From JANQEU01 sp965601455 (lineage in GTDB: Bacteria > Bacteroidota > Bacteroidia > Cytophagales > Cyclobacteriaceae), in the NCBI GenBank assembly GCA_965601455.1, contig OZ271831.1, positions 2,356,001 through 2,420,000 of the forward strand: DNA of 64,000 nt. The letters run 5' to 3'. Below, piece after piece: positions 8,408 to 17,854 of the stretch. Within the stretch, counting starts at the first letter, position 1. The number at the start of each line of letters is the position of its first letter. A program made the translations under genes and the position numbers. The notes under the pieces are model-generated. The model did not search any database and was not told the DNA's origin. It saw nothing but the letters and a program-made list of their open reading frames with translations.

Positions 8408-11400
8408 TGCCTGTTCCCACTTTACTCGATAAGACAAAGGATGCCTATTTTAAGCTAAAGCGTACTCTGTACTATGAGAAGCTCGATTTGATTTCCAGGG
8501 ATATGCTAGTTCAATTCGAGAAAGAATCTAGATATAACAAGAAAAATCTCGAAGAAAAACTAGCCGAAATTTCAGAGTGGATCACTGAATTAAGCCAATC
8601 CAAAAATGATATTTTCCCTGAAACGGTTGAAAAAGAAATAAAACGAATTCAACTAAGTATTTATGTGAAGAAAGTAGAATCCGAAGATGGTGAAAAGTGC
8701 GATAACTTCATTACGGATGAAATCAAGACTAGAAATCTCAAGCTTGTTCGAGAGAACACCTTTATTCAGACCCCAATACCTCTTCAAGTGCTAGGTGTAC
8801 TTTGGCTAACGGAAATTGGTTATAAGCTTGACCGAAACTTAGCTCAAAATGTTTACGGGAATAGACTTCAAGACTTAACTAAAGCAGATACTGAGTATAG
8901 AGGTAGATTATTTAAGCAATATCACCACCAATATTCCAAATGGTGGAAGAAAGGACTGGCAAAAGCAAAGAACATCTTGAGAGAGGATGAACAAGATGTG
9001 ATCTTAATCAATTTTGATATCAAGGATTTCTATCATAGTGTTTGTCTAGACCTCAAGGACTTAAGAGATGCTGTTAGCTATAAAGCATTAGGAAACGACC
9101 AGAAAGCATTACATAGAATAATGGAAGAGGTTTTTGTAAAATACAATAAGCTTCTAAAGACTAAAGGCTTAAGTAAGAACAAAGATGGCTTGGCCCTACC
9201 CATTGGATATTTACCTTCTAGCATTGTAGCCAACTGGTATCTGACCAAATTCGATGAATCTATCAATAATCTTATTCGACCTTCATATTACGGACGGTAT
9301 GTCGATGATCTTTTTTTGGTATTTATATCGAACATTCCCAAATCAGAAAAAGAAAGAGAAGAGGATAGAGAACATATAGCCAAATCAAGTAACTGGAAGA
9401 AGGATGATCTATGTGATTCGGATTATAGGTTTCTAAAGTATTTGGGTGATATCATTAAACTCACTTCTGATGAAGAAACTGATAATGAAGAGTATGAAAT
9501 ATTTTCTTCGAAAGGGTTGTCTGTCCAAAGAGACAAACTATTTGTTTATGAACTCTCTAAAGGTTCGCCTGCAAATTTGATTGAGAATTTTATAAAAGAG
9601 CAACGGAAAAAGAGTAGTGAGTTCAGGTTTGAATCCGAAGAATCTGATTCTATAGAATCTGATTTTGGCGATGTGCTATTCGAGCAAAGTTTTGAGAATG
9701 ATGACAATTCCAAAGCCAAAATCAAAAAGGTCAGTGAAAACAAATTTGAAATCAGCGTCTTTATGTCGCGTCTCATCAGACGCTTGGCGCATCATCCTGA
9801 ACCAAGGTTCAATGATCAGCTAAATAAAATTGTTACTTATTACCGAGGATATAATAGCATCAATGGCTGGTGGTTATGGGAAAAAATCATTTTAGCAATT
9901 GTCATTAGTGGCGATAAGAGCTTGTTCAAGAGGTTCGTGAAGCAAGCAAATGATTCCATTGAAGCTTTAGAGAGTCAGGAATTGAAAGTAGGCACTTTTT
10001 TGTATCTAAAGGTTACCATGCTTCACTTATTGAGAATAGCCATCAAAAATAGTATTGCCGGTAATCCTCTTTTTCTAAACAAGACCTTAAAGTCATTTCT
10101 TGAAGATAAGGAACTGTATAAAGATGAAGCTCCTGTAAGGAGTACCGCATTTGTGAGAAATGGGTATTTGTCCTTTCCACTTGTCGGTATATTAAGGAGC
10201 AGTATTGAAAGTACCTTAAACTATTATTCTGATATTGATATTAAGAAAAACCTTGAAACATTTGATTTCAGCATTCCTGAACTTTTACAATGCTATTGTC
10301 CCATTCCTGTAAAATATTGGCAAGTTGCATACATAGAATGGTGTAAACGACTCTATGGATTAAATACCAAAACAGGGTCCAGCATCAACCGAACTTTCAC
10401 CGCAGATGATTTAAGAACAGATGAGCTTCTTATTACAGCCTTTGATGTCTACTATGATTTAAACTACACTTCAGGAAATAAGGAGAATTTCAGAAAAGAG
10501 AACTTTTTTAAGTCAGAGGATGAGCTAATTAAAGAAGCAGAATTTAATCAAGGAATTGAGCCTGAAGCACATGGTTTGCGAAAAATTGAGCTTCAAATAG
10601 CTGGCGAAAAGAAAGAGCAAATCAGGTTTGGTTTGGTAAATGAGTTTGTGGATGCGAAGAACTACCAGAGTAGTGCAAAAGGAAAACCTGTAGATGGTAA
10701 ACGTCTCGAAATCAATAAACAGATATTGGACGAAGCGCAACGAAGGAATTGCGATCTTGTAATCCAACCCGAACTTGCGGTTCCACATTCTTTTATACCT
10801 GACTATTGTGATTATGTAGATAGACATCAAATAGGCATTGTAGCTGGCATTGAACACTTACGAACCAAGGATGTCATTTATAATTTCGTTCTCACAGTAC
10901 TTCCCATCAAAATCCAAGGCGTCTATTTAGATGCCATCCCTATTTTCCGATTAAAGAATCACTATGCTCATATAGAGGAAGTGATGGTAAATAAATTCAG
11001 AGCCACAGTACCAAAGCCTATCACGTACGAATATCATCTGTTTAATTGGAGAGGATTGTATTTCACGAATTATTACTGTTTTGAATTGGCTGACATCCAT
11101 CACAGGACGATTTTTCAAGGTGAGATAGATGTGTTAATTGCACCTGTTTGGAATCCTGATACGAATTACTACAATGGCATAGTAGAGACAAGTGCACGAG
11201 AAATTCACTGCATATTTTCTCAGGTTAATACTGCGAACTATGGGGATACTCGCTGGACTTTACCAGCTAAAACAGAACTTAAAAATAAGATAACGATGAA
11301 AGGGGGTACTGTTCCGGAACACTCCTACATCATCGGACTATCCGATTATGATCCTAAACCTTTAAGGGAGTTTCAAGATCTGGATTTCAAAGGACAAAAG

Positions 11401-11493
11401 GATGACGGGAGATTTAAGCCAACCCCTCCTGATTTTCCAAAGCACAAGGCGAAGAAGAGACTTAATGGTGAAATGTTTTACATCAAAGAATAA
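8407..11493 (+). CDS. Reverse transcriptase-nitrilase fusion, defence-associated RT (DRT type 1/UG-like)
   Basis: This 1028-residue protein has an RT domain in its N-terminal third: motif A INFDIKDFYHSV (D204), a motif B-like LPIGYLPSSIVANWYL, and the active site YVDD (298-301). A long, mostly helical middle region (about 400-740) follows. The C-terminal 290 residues form a carbon-nitrogen hydrolase fold with an apparent Glu-Lys-Cys triad: E789 in QPELAVP, K850 in FRLKNHY and C891 in YYCFELAD. RT-nitrilase fusions are known among the unknown-group RTs that protect against phages (DRT type 1, UG1, and related groups). I cannot assign the exact subgroup. It lies between hsdM and hsdS with one-base overlaps on both sides. 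No retron-type non-coding RNA was recognised nearby. Confidence 0.92.
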   Translation: MPVPTLLDKTKDAYFKLKRTLYYEKLDLISRDMLVQFEKESRYNKKNLEEKLAEISEWITELSQSKNDIFPETVEKEIKRIQLSIYVKKVESEDGEKCDNFITDEIKTRNLKLVRENTFIQTPIPLQVLGVLWLTEIGYKLDRNLAQNVYGNRLQDLTKADTEYRGRLFKQYHHQYSKWWKKGLAKAKNILREDEQDVILINFDIKDFYHSVCLDLKDLRDAVSYKALGNDQKALHRIMEEVFVKYNKLLKTKGLSKNKDGLALPIGYLPSSIVANWYLTKFDESINNLIRPSYYGRYVDDLFLVFISNIPKSEKEREEDREHIAKSSNWKKDDLCDSDYRFLKYLGDIIKLTSDEETDNEEYEIFSSKGLSVQRDKLFVYELSKGSPANLIENFIKEQRKKSSEFRFESEESDSIESDFGDVLFEQSFENDDNSKAKIKKVSENKFEISVFMSRLIRRLAHHPEPRFNDQLNKIVTYYRGYNSINGWWLWEKIILAIVISGDKSLFKRFVKQANDSIEALESQELKVGTFLYLKVTMLHLLRIAIKNSIAGNPLFLNKTLKSFLEDKELYKDEAPVRSTAFVRNGYLSFPLVGILRSSIESTLNYYSDIDIKKNLETFDFSIPELLQCYCPIPVKYWQVAYIEWCKRLYGLNTKTGSSINRTFTADDLRTDELLITAFDVYYDLNYTSGNKENFRKENFFKSEDELIKEAEFNQGIEPEAHGLRKIELQIAGEKKEQIRFGLVNEFVDAKNYQSSAKGKPVDGKRLEINKQILDEAQRRNCDLVIQPELAVPHSFIPDYCDYVDRHQIGIVAGIEHLRTKDVIYNFVLTVLPIKIQGVYLDAIPIFRLKNHYAHIEEVMVNKFRATVPKPITYEYHLFNWRGLYFTNYYCFELADIHHRTIFQGEIDVLIAPVWNPDTNYYNGIVETSAREIHCIFSQVNTANYGDTRWTLPAKTELKNKITMKGGTVPEHSYIIGLSDYDPKPLREFQDLDFKGQKDDGRFKPTPPDFPKHKAKKRLNGEMFYIKE

Positions 11494-12794
11494 TGGAAGA
11501 GGTGTTGGACAATATTGAGCTGGAGAAATATGAGTCCTGTCAAGATTCAGGAATTGATTGGATTGGAGAAATTCCTTCCCATTGGAGAGTTCATAGAATC
11601 AAATACTTATTTGATGAAATAAATGATCGATCAACATCTGGTGATGAAGATTTATTATCTGTTTCTCATTATACAGGTGTCACCAAACGATCAGATTCAA
11701 TTGCAGATGGAGATTTGGTCACTAATGCGGAATCGCTTGAGGGATACAAAAAAGTTAACACCGGGGATTTGGTCAGCAATATTATGTTGGCCTGGAATGG
11801 AAGCTTAGGTTTTTCACCTTTTGAGGGTATTACTAGTCCGGCCTACGGAATATATCGTCTTAAAAGAGAAGACGACAGGAGGTATTTTCACTACTTATTT
11901 AGGTCCGAGTTTTATAAGGCCGAATTCAAAAGGAATTCATATGGGGTAATTGAAAGTCGTTTGAGGCTTTACACAGATGATTTCTTTCGTATTTGGGCAG
12001 TCCAGCCACCGAAAGAAGAACAAACCCGCATTGCCAATTTCTTGGATAAAAAGACCACTCAAATTGATCAGGCCATTGCTCAAAAGGAGCAACTAATAGA
12101 ACTCCTCAAAGAAAGACGCCAAATCATGATCCATAAGGCCGTTACACAAGGCCTTAATCCTAATGTGAAGATGAAAGATTCTGGAGTAGAATGGATTGGA
12201 GAGATTCCGGAGCATTGGGAGGTAGAAAAGAGTCAGTGGTTGTTTCAAGAACGAAAAGAAAGGGCAAGAAAGGATGATGAGCAATTGACTTCATCACAAA
12301 AACATGGTGTGATTCTACAATCTACATACATGGAGATAGAAGGTAGAAGAGTTACCCAGGTCGAATTCAATAAGGAAATTCAAAAGCATGTTGAAGTTGG
12401 AGATTTTATGATAAGTATGAGGAGTTTCCAAGGAGGTATCGAATTCAGTTCTTTTCAAGGATGTATTAGTTCAGCCTATATCCCTTTGATTCCAGGAAAA
12501 AAAATCCAATCGCGGTTCTACAAGTACCTTTTTAAAACGAGAAGATACATTGAGGCATTACAGAGCACGTCAAACCTTGTAAGAGATGGTCAAGCTTTAC
12601 GTTTCGAAAACTTTAAACAGGTGCCTTTACTGGTTATCTCTAAAAAGGAACAAATTGAAATTGCTGATTATCTGGATAGTTGTGATAAGAAAATATCTAG
12701 TGCTATCGAACAACAATTTCATCAAATTGAAAAACTCAAAGGATACAAAACCATTTTGATTGATTCAGCTGTCACAGGGAAGATAAAGGTGTGA
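11493..12794 (+). CDS. hsdS: Type I restriction-modification system specificity subunit HsdS
   Basis: This 433-residue protein has two target-recognition domains, each opening with a near-identical motif: SGIDWIGEIPSHW near residue 19 and SGVEWIGEIPEHW near 229. Each domain ends in a coiled-coil spacer (FLDKKTTQIDQAIAQKEQLI and YLDSCDKKISSAIEQQFHQI). This internal duplication is the standard HsdS layout, so the subunit should read a bipartite DNA target and hold two HsdM copies. The target sequence cannot be predicted by eye. It begins at the ATG inside the TAATG junction with the RT gene and is followed after 3 bases by the SIR2-like gene. Both TRDs appear full length, with no sign of phase variation. 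Confidence 0.95.
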   Translation: MEEVLDNIELEKYESCQDSGIDWIGEIPSHWRVHRIKYLFDEINDRSTSGDEDLLSVSHYTGVTKRSDSIADGDLVTNAESLEGYKKVNTGDLVSNIMLAWNGSLGFSPFEGITSPAYGIYRLKREDDRRYFHYLFRSEFYKAEFKRNSYGVIESRLRLYTDDFFRIWAVQPPKEEQTRIANFLDKKTTQIDQAIAQKEQLIELLKERRQIMIHKAVTQGLNPNVKMKDSGVEWIGEIPEHWEVEKSQWLFQERKERARKDDEQLTSSQKHGVILQSTYMEIEGRRVTQVEFNKEIQKHVEVGDFMISMRSFQGGIEFSSFQGCISSAYIPLIPGKKIQSRFYKYLFKTRRYIEALQSTSNLVRDGQALRFENFKQVPLLVISKKEQIEIADYLDSCDKKISSAIEQQFHQIEKLKGYKTILIDSAVTGKIKV

Positions 12795-12797
12795 AAT

Positions 12798-13865
12798 ATG
12801 GCTAAGCTTCAAGACATATCGTTTGCCAATCTTCCCTCATATGGTAAAGTCATCAAGTACCTGGACAAAAGTAAAAGACAAGCGCACTTACTCATAGGAA
12901 ATGGGTTTAGCATTGCATATGACCATAAAATATTTTCCTACAATGCCCTGTATGATTTCATTGAAGACTTAAATGATCCTTTTCTTTCTAAGCTCTTCGA
13001 GGTGATCAATACCAAGAATTTTGAGCAGGTGATGCGGCAGCTAGATAATTTCATAGAAATAGCTGAAGCATTTAGTACCGACAAGAAACTTACCAAATCC
13101 TTAAAGCAAGCCAATAAAAGACTACAGAACAGTTTAATTGAAGCGGTCGGTTCTTTACACCCGGAGCATGTCTTTTCCATAGAAGAAGCCAAACACAAAT
13201 CTTGCTATTCCTTTTTGTCTCAATACTTAGATCATGGCGGAAAGATATTCTCTACTAATTATGACCTCTTACTTTACTGGGTACTGATGAGGAATGAATC
13301 AAAGAGTGCAGTTGATGGATTTGGTAAGGAATTACTCAACCCAGATGAAGTATCTCAAGGTGCGGAGCAAGATTGGTCAGAACTACTCTGGGGAAAATAC
13401 AAAGAGCAACAAAGTGTTTACTATGTTCATGGAACGCTACCCATCTTCGATACCGGAATAGATATTGAAAAAGAAGTGTACACGACCCAGCATTATCTCC
13501 TTGAGAACATCAAAGAGCGAATGGAAAAGAAAGACTATCCAATTTTCGTAACAGCTGGAGACGGGAGAGAAAAACTGAAACACATAATGCACAATAAGTA
13601 TTTGACCTTTTGCTATGAACAGCTCACTAAAATAGAGGGGTCTTTGATTACCTACGGATTCAACTTTGGTCAATATGATCATCATATTATTGATGCAATC
13701 AACAAAGCAGCAAAATATGGAGCAAAGTCCGGGGACAAACTATTCAGTATATATATAGGGGTTTATTCCGAAGGGGATTTCGAGCACATAAAGAATATTG
13801 AAAATATGTTCAGATGCAAAGTCAATGTTTATCATTCACCAACTGCTCATATATGGGATAATTAA
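12798..13865 (+). CDS. SIR2-like DUF4917-family protein, putative NAD-consuming effector
   Basis: This 355-residue protein resembles DUF4917 and shows the landmarks of SIR2-like folds: a nucleotide loop LLIGNGFSI near residue 32, STNYD (N154), YVHGTL (H211) and a C-terminal ITYGFNFGQYDHHI. In bacterial SIR2-like defence proteins such as ThsA, the Asn and His positions support NAD hydrolysis and abortive infection. Here their retention suggests, but does not prove, the same activity. It has no membrane segment. It sits 3 bases after hsdS and 8 bases before the next gene, within the same operon. The fold assignment comes from motif recognition only. It could instead be a non-catalytic nucleotide sensor. 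Confidence 0.78.
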   Translation: MAKLQDISFANLPSYGKVIKYLDKSKRQAHLLIGNGFSIAYDHKIFSYNALYDFIEDLNDPFLSKLFEVINTKNFEQVMRQLDNFIEIAEAFSTDKKLTKSLKQANKRLQNSLIEAVGSLHPEHVFSIEEAKHKSCYSFLSQYLDHGGKIFSTNYDLLLYWVLMRNESKSAVDGFGKELLNPDEVSQGAEQDWSELLWGKYKEQQSVYYVHGTLPIFDTGIDIEKEVYTTQHYLLENIKERMEKKDYPIFVTAGDGREKLKHIMHNKYLTFCYEQLTKIEGSLITYGFNFGQYDHHIIDAINKAAKYGAKSGDKLFSIYIGVYSEGDFEHIKNIENMFRCKVNVYHSPTAHIWDN

Positions 13866-13873
13866 GAAATCGA

Positions 13874-14779
13874 ATGTGGAGACCTCTACATAGCACTAAA
13901 AGATGTGAGCTTTTCAATGAGCTATCTGAAGTTATATGGGATGAAATCTCTGACTATCATCAGTTAGGATGTGATAGTGATGAATCCGGAATTACTAAAT
14001 ACATCCTTAGAGAGTTCAAACGATTCAGCAGCAATGTCATTCGAAACTTTCAATTGTATGCCAAGCCTGGTTATAAAGAGTCAATTTATGGAGGCGATTT
14101 GGATGTGTATTTAGGGATAGGTTGGGGGCAATATCGATGGTTCGCAATGCAGGCTAAACTGCTTAAGCACAATGGTATATACGATACAATGAAAGATGGA
14201 TACAGCGCAAGTAATCAATCGTATCAATGGGATAAACTAGCTCATTTAGAAGGTGTATCCGGATGTACATCGCTTTATTTATTCTACAATGGATCAAATC
14301 ATGGATTCAAATACTCAGGCAATGATAGATGCCATCAATCATTTGATGAAAAACAGTTTGGGTGTTCAGTAGTAGAAACAAGCATGATTAAAAGCGATAT
14401 GGAAAAAAGGATGAAAAAAAACCCATATCACAATCCAAGGTTCACAGATTATCATCCATCTATAGCTCTGCCATGGCGCGAGCTTATCTGCTGTCCGCAT
14501 CGAAATAGAAACCAAGATTTTACTCCTTACTATAGAGAGGACATTGAAGGAGCGGTTGAAGAATATGAAAGAATTGAAATTTACCAAGCGGATGATGTAC
14601 AGTTTAAAAGACTTGAAGAGGTTGAAAGGCGCTTTATTCAAGAAGAACTTGAGTTTTCAAAGATTGAAAGACCTTCCAACCTGATACCTATCATTGATCG
14701 CTCAAGGGAAGCAAAGTGGAGTCCGCAGTTCAAAATTGTTATTAATACTACGCAAGACTCAGGTAAGTATGGTAAGTAA
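13874..14779 (+). CDS. DUF6615-like protein, putative PD-(D/E)XK-type nuclease
   Basis: This 301-residue protein resembles DUF6615. Residues 69-98 read like a nuclease core: E69, then GGDLDVYL (D75, D77), then a beta strand RWFAMQAK with Q93-x-K95. That matches the D...(E/Q)xK pattern of PD-(D/E)XK enzymes, including the QxK variant of Mrr-like endonucleases. An N-terminal helix and a charged C-terminal tail flank the core. The function is inferred and the family is annotated only as unknown. It follows the SIR2-like gene after 8 bases. Its end overlaps hsdR by 11 bases, so it is part of the restriction operon. Confidence 0.7.
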   Translation: MWRPLHSTKRCELFNELSEVIWDEISDYHQLGCDSDESGITKYILREFKRFSSNVIRNFQLYAKPGYKESIYGGDLDVYLGIGWGQYRWFAMQAKLLKHNGIYDTMKDGYSASNQSYQWDKLAHLEGVSGCTSLYLFYNGSNHGFKYSGNDRCHQSFDEKQFGCSVVETSMIKSDMEKRMKKNPYHNPRFTDYHPSIALPWRELICCPHRNRNQDFTPYYREDIEGAVEEYERIEIYQADDVQFKRLEEVERRFIQEELEFSKIERPSNLIPIIDRSREAKWSPQFKIVINTTQDSGKYGK

Positions 14780-17700
14780 GACGAACGAACAAGCGTTAGA
14801 AGCCTTAATAGAGAAGACTCTCACAGGTACCTGTTTGGAGGAACTTAGAGAAAAGGGAGTTAATGGAGATGTGGCTGATGAAGCTGCTTTCTATCGTTCT
14901 GCCAATGGGTATTGGTTAGGCTTGCCAGATGATTTCAATAAGGAATATGCACTGGATGAGCGAAGGTTTTGGCATTTTCTGAATGAGACACAAGCTGAGG
15001 AGTTAGATAAGATAAAAGGTCAACCACAATGGGAATTGAAGATCATCCAACGGCTGAATCGAATGATCAAGAAATATGGAGTGATACATATCCTTCGAAA
15101 AGGTCTTGAAGTTGATGACGCACATTTTACATTGATGTATCCATACCCATTAGCTTCTAGTAGTCAGGAAGTTAAAGATGCATTTGAACAAAATGAATTT
15201 AGCGCTACGCGGCAAGTACGATATTCTAGCCTTAAACCTGGTGAAGAAATAGATATGGTGCTTTTTATCAATGGACTACCAATAGTCACCATGGAATTGA
15301 AAAATCATTGGACAGGACAAAATGCGAAGTTTCATGGCATCAAACAACTACAAAGAAGAGATCATACACAACCGCTGCTTCAGTTTGGTAGATGCATCGT
15401 TCACCTTGCTGTTGACACAGATGAAGTTTACATGACCACCAAGTTGAAGGGTAGGAGTTCGTACTTTCTCCCTTTCAATAAAGGTACAGTTAACCATGGA
15501 GCTGGAAACCAACCTAATCCAGATGGTGGTCATAAAACAGCTTATTTATGGGATGAAATATTAAGCAGACCAAGTCTAGCCAATATCATACAGCACTTTG
15601 TTCGGTTGGATGGAAAATCTAGCGATTCACTTGAGAATAGAACATTGTTCTTTCCAAGGTATCATCAGTTAAATGTGGTACGAAAAATCATCAAGCATGC
15701 TGGAGAGAAAGGAGTAGGGCAGACCTATTTGATCCAACATTCAGCTGGTTCCGGAAAATCAAATTCTATCACTTGGGCAGCATATCAACTAATCGAAACC
15801 TACCCTGAAAATGATCAAGTTCCCGGAAGCAAGGGATCTGACAACCCGCTATTCGATTCAGTGATTGTCGTGACAGACAGAAAGATCCTGGACAAGCAAA
15901 TTCGATCGAATATTAAGGAGTTTTCTCAGGTAAAGAACATTGTGGCTCCGGCATTTACTTCGCAGGGATTGAAGGAAGCTATGGAGAGTGGTAAAAAAAT
16001 CATCATTTCGACCATTCAAAAGTTCCCCTTCATTATTGATGGAATTTCCGATTTGAGTGATAAACGATTTGCTGTCGTTATTGATGAAGCTCATAGTTCA
16101 CAAAGCGGTTCCGCTCATGATAACATGAACCGGGCTATGGGGAGGCAAGAGGATGATGAAGAGAAAGATGCGCAGGACTTGATCGTTGATAGCATGCAAT
16201 CACGAAAAATGCGTGGCAATGCTTCGTATATAGCTTTTACAGCAACTCCAAAACCAAATACCATAGAGAAGTTTGGAACTCCGCAAGCTGATGGAAAGAA
16301 AGGTGAGTTTGATTTGTATTCAATGAAGCAAGCCATTGAAGAAGGATTTATTCTTAATGTGCTTAGTAATTACAATACGAACAAGAGTTATTATGAAATC
16401 CATAAATCGATAAAAGAGAATCCATTATTTGATACCACCAAAGCACAAAAAGCACTAAAGGCCTTCGTTGAGAAGCACCCGCAAACCATTGCCGTAAAGG
16501 CCGAAATCATGATGGATCACTTCATCAAGTTCGTGTTTAACAAAAAGCAATTACGAGGAAAAGCGAAAGCGATGGTGGTGACCCAAAGCATAGACTCCGC
16601 CATTAAGTACTTTCAAGCGATTAATAAGATACTAAAGGATAAAGGAGATCCATTTAAAGCAATTGTTGCTTATACAGGAAGTAGAACGGTAAAAGGAATA
16701 GAACACACCGAAGATACTATCAATGATTTGCCTAGCCACATAGATACAGCCAAACCAGGTGATCCTGATTACATTTCAGATAAGTTGGCGAGATACTTTG
16801 ACATGGATCAATATAAGATCCTTGTAGTAGCCAACAAATACCTAACTGGTTTTGATCAACCTAAGCTTACAACCATGTATGTAGATAAAAAGCTACAAGG
16901 AGTTATGGCCGTACAAGCTTTATCCAGGCTTAACCGATCAGCTCCGAAATACGGTAAGAAAGCGGAAGATTTGTTTGTGTTGGATTTCTTTAACTCAGTC
17001 GATGATATTAAAACAGCTTTCGATCCATTTCATACTTCAACCAGCTTAACTGGCTCAACTGATGTAAACGTACTTCACGAACTGAGGGAAAGTCTTGGAG
17101 AAGTAGGTGTTTACGAATGGTCGGAAGTTGAAGAATTTAATGAATTGTACTTCACATCAGCTGATGCAGATCAATTAAGTCCAATAATTGACGTCGCTGC
17201 CGAAAGATTTAATGATTCTCTTGAACTTGAAGATCAGGAAAAAGCGGACTTCAAGATAAAGGCTAAGCAGTTTGTTAAAATCTATGGTTCAATGGCATCG
17301 ATAATGCCGTTTGAGATTGTCAACTGGGAAAAACTATATTGGTTTTTGAAATTTTTAATTCCTAAGCTGGTTATGAGAACGGCTCAGGATGATGCAGTAG
17401 AGGGACTCCTTGAATCCATAGATTTATCTACGTATGGTATTGAGCGTACTAAAGTTGCGGTTAACATTGGGTTGGATGATTCAGAAACGGAGGTCGATCC
17501 GCAAAATCCGAATCCTCGAAGTGCCCATGGAAGTGAGTCTGAGGAAGATGAATTAGATATAATAGTTCGAAGTTTTAATGAACGTTGGTTTCAAGGCTGG
17601 GATGCAACCCCAGAGGAACAGCGCTTAAAGTTTGTGAATTTTGCCTCCCAGATGCGTAATCATAAGGACTTCGAAACCAAATACCAGAATAACCCTGATC

Positions 17701-17852
17701 AACAAAACAGGGATATAGCCATAGCCAAAATATTCGACGAAGTTGCCAGACAGCAGAGAAAGAATGATATGAATATGTATCGATTACTTGCTCAAGATGA
17801 GGCATTTAAGCAAGCGATGTTGGATACGATGAAGAGGTTGTTGAATCCTTGA
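14769..17852 (+). CDS. hsdR: Type I restriction endonuclease subunit HsdR
   Basis: This protein of about 1027 residues starts at the ATG at 14769 (MVSKTNEQALEAL). The frame is open to a TTG at 14694, but the extra 25 residues do not resemble the family. Domains: an N-terminal PD-(D/E)XK nuclease (D162, then ELK at 176-178), a Superfamily 2 helicase/translocase with Walker A AGSGKS (326-331) and DEAH (439-442), a second RecA domain, and a C-terminal helical region that docks on HsdM. It translocates DNA with ATP and cleaves unmodified DNA away from the target site. Its start overlaps the DUF6615-like gene by 11 bases. The gene ends 2 bases from the stop of a convergent DUF2971 gene. All catalytic motifs look intact. 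Confidence 0.95.
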   Translation: MVSKTNEQALEALIEKTLTGTCLEELREKGVNGDVADEAAFYRSANGYWLGLPDDFNKEYALDERRFWHFLNETQAEELDKIKGQPQWELKIIQRLNRMIKKYGVIHILRKGLEVDDAHFTLMYPYPLASSSQEVKDAFEQNEFSATRQVRYSSLKPGEEIDMVLFINGLPIVTMELKNHWTGQNAKFHGIKQLQRRDHTQPLLQFGRCIVHLAVDTDEVYMTTKLKGRSSYFLPFNKGTVNHGAGNQPNPDGGHKTAYLWDEILSRPSLANIIQHFVRLDGKSSDSLENRTLFFPRYHQLNVVRKIIKHAGEKGVGQTYLIQHSAGSGKSNSITWAAYQLIETYPENDQVPGSKGSDNPLFDSVIVVTDRKILDKQIRSNIKEFSQVKNIVAPAFTSQGLKEAMESGKKIIISTIQKFPFIIDGISDLSDKRFAVVIDEAHSSQSGSAHDNMNRAMGRQEDDEEKDAQDLIVDSMQSRKMRGNASYIAFTATPKPNTIEKFGTPQADGKKGEFDLYSMKQAIEEGFILNVLSNYNTNKSYYEIHKSIKENPLFDTTKAQKALKAFVEKHPQTIAVKAEIMMDHFIKFVFNKKQLRGKAKAMVVTQSIDSAIKYFQAINKILKDKGDPFKAIVAYTGSRTVKGIEHTEDTINDLPSHIDTAKPGDPDYISDKLARYFDMDQYKILVVANKYLTGFDQPKLTTMYVDKKLQGVMAVQALSRLNRSAPKYGKKAEDLFVLDFFNSVDDIKTAFDPFHTSTSLTGSTDVNVLHELRESLGEVGVYEWSEVEEFNELYFTSADADQLSPIIDVAAERFNDSLELEDQEKADFKIKAKQFVKIYGSMASIMPFEIVNWEKLYWFLKFLIPKLVMRTAQDDAVEGLLESIDLSTYGIERTKVAVNIGLDDSETEVDPQNPNPRSAHGSESEEDELDIIVRSFNERWFQGWDATPEEQRLKFVNFASQMRNHKDFETKYQNNPDQQNRDIAIAKIFDEVARQQRKNDMNMYRLLAQDEAFKQAMLDTMKRLLNP

Positions 17853-17854
17853 AA

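Noticed and set aside
8407..11493. RT considered as a retron or group II intron RT
   Set aside because: No msr/msd-like structured RNA was recognised next to it, the maturase/endonuclease domains are absent, and the nitrilase fusion fits unknown-group defence RTs.
14694..14768. Extended HsdR start at TTG
   Set aside because: The extra 25 residues have no family similarity and lie inside the DUF6615-like gene; the ATG at 14769 fits better.
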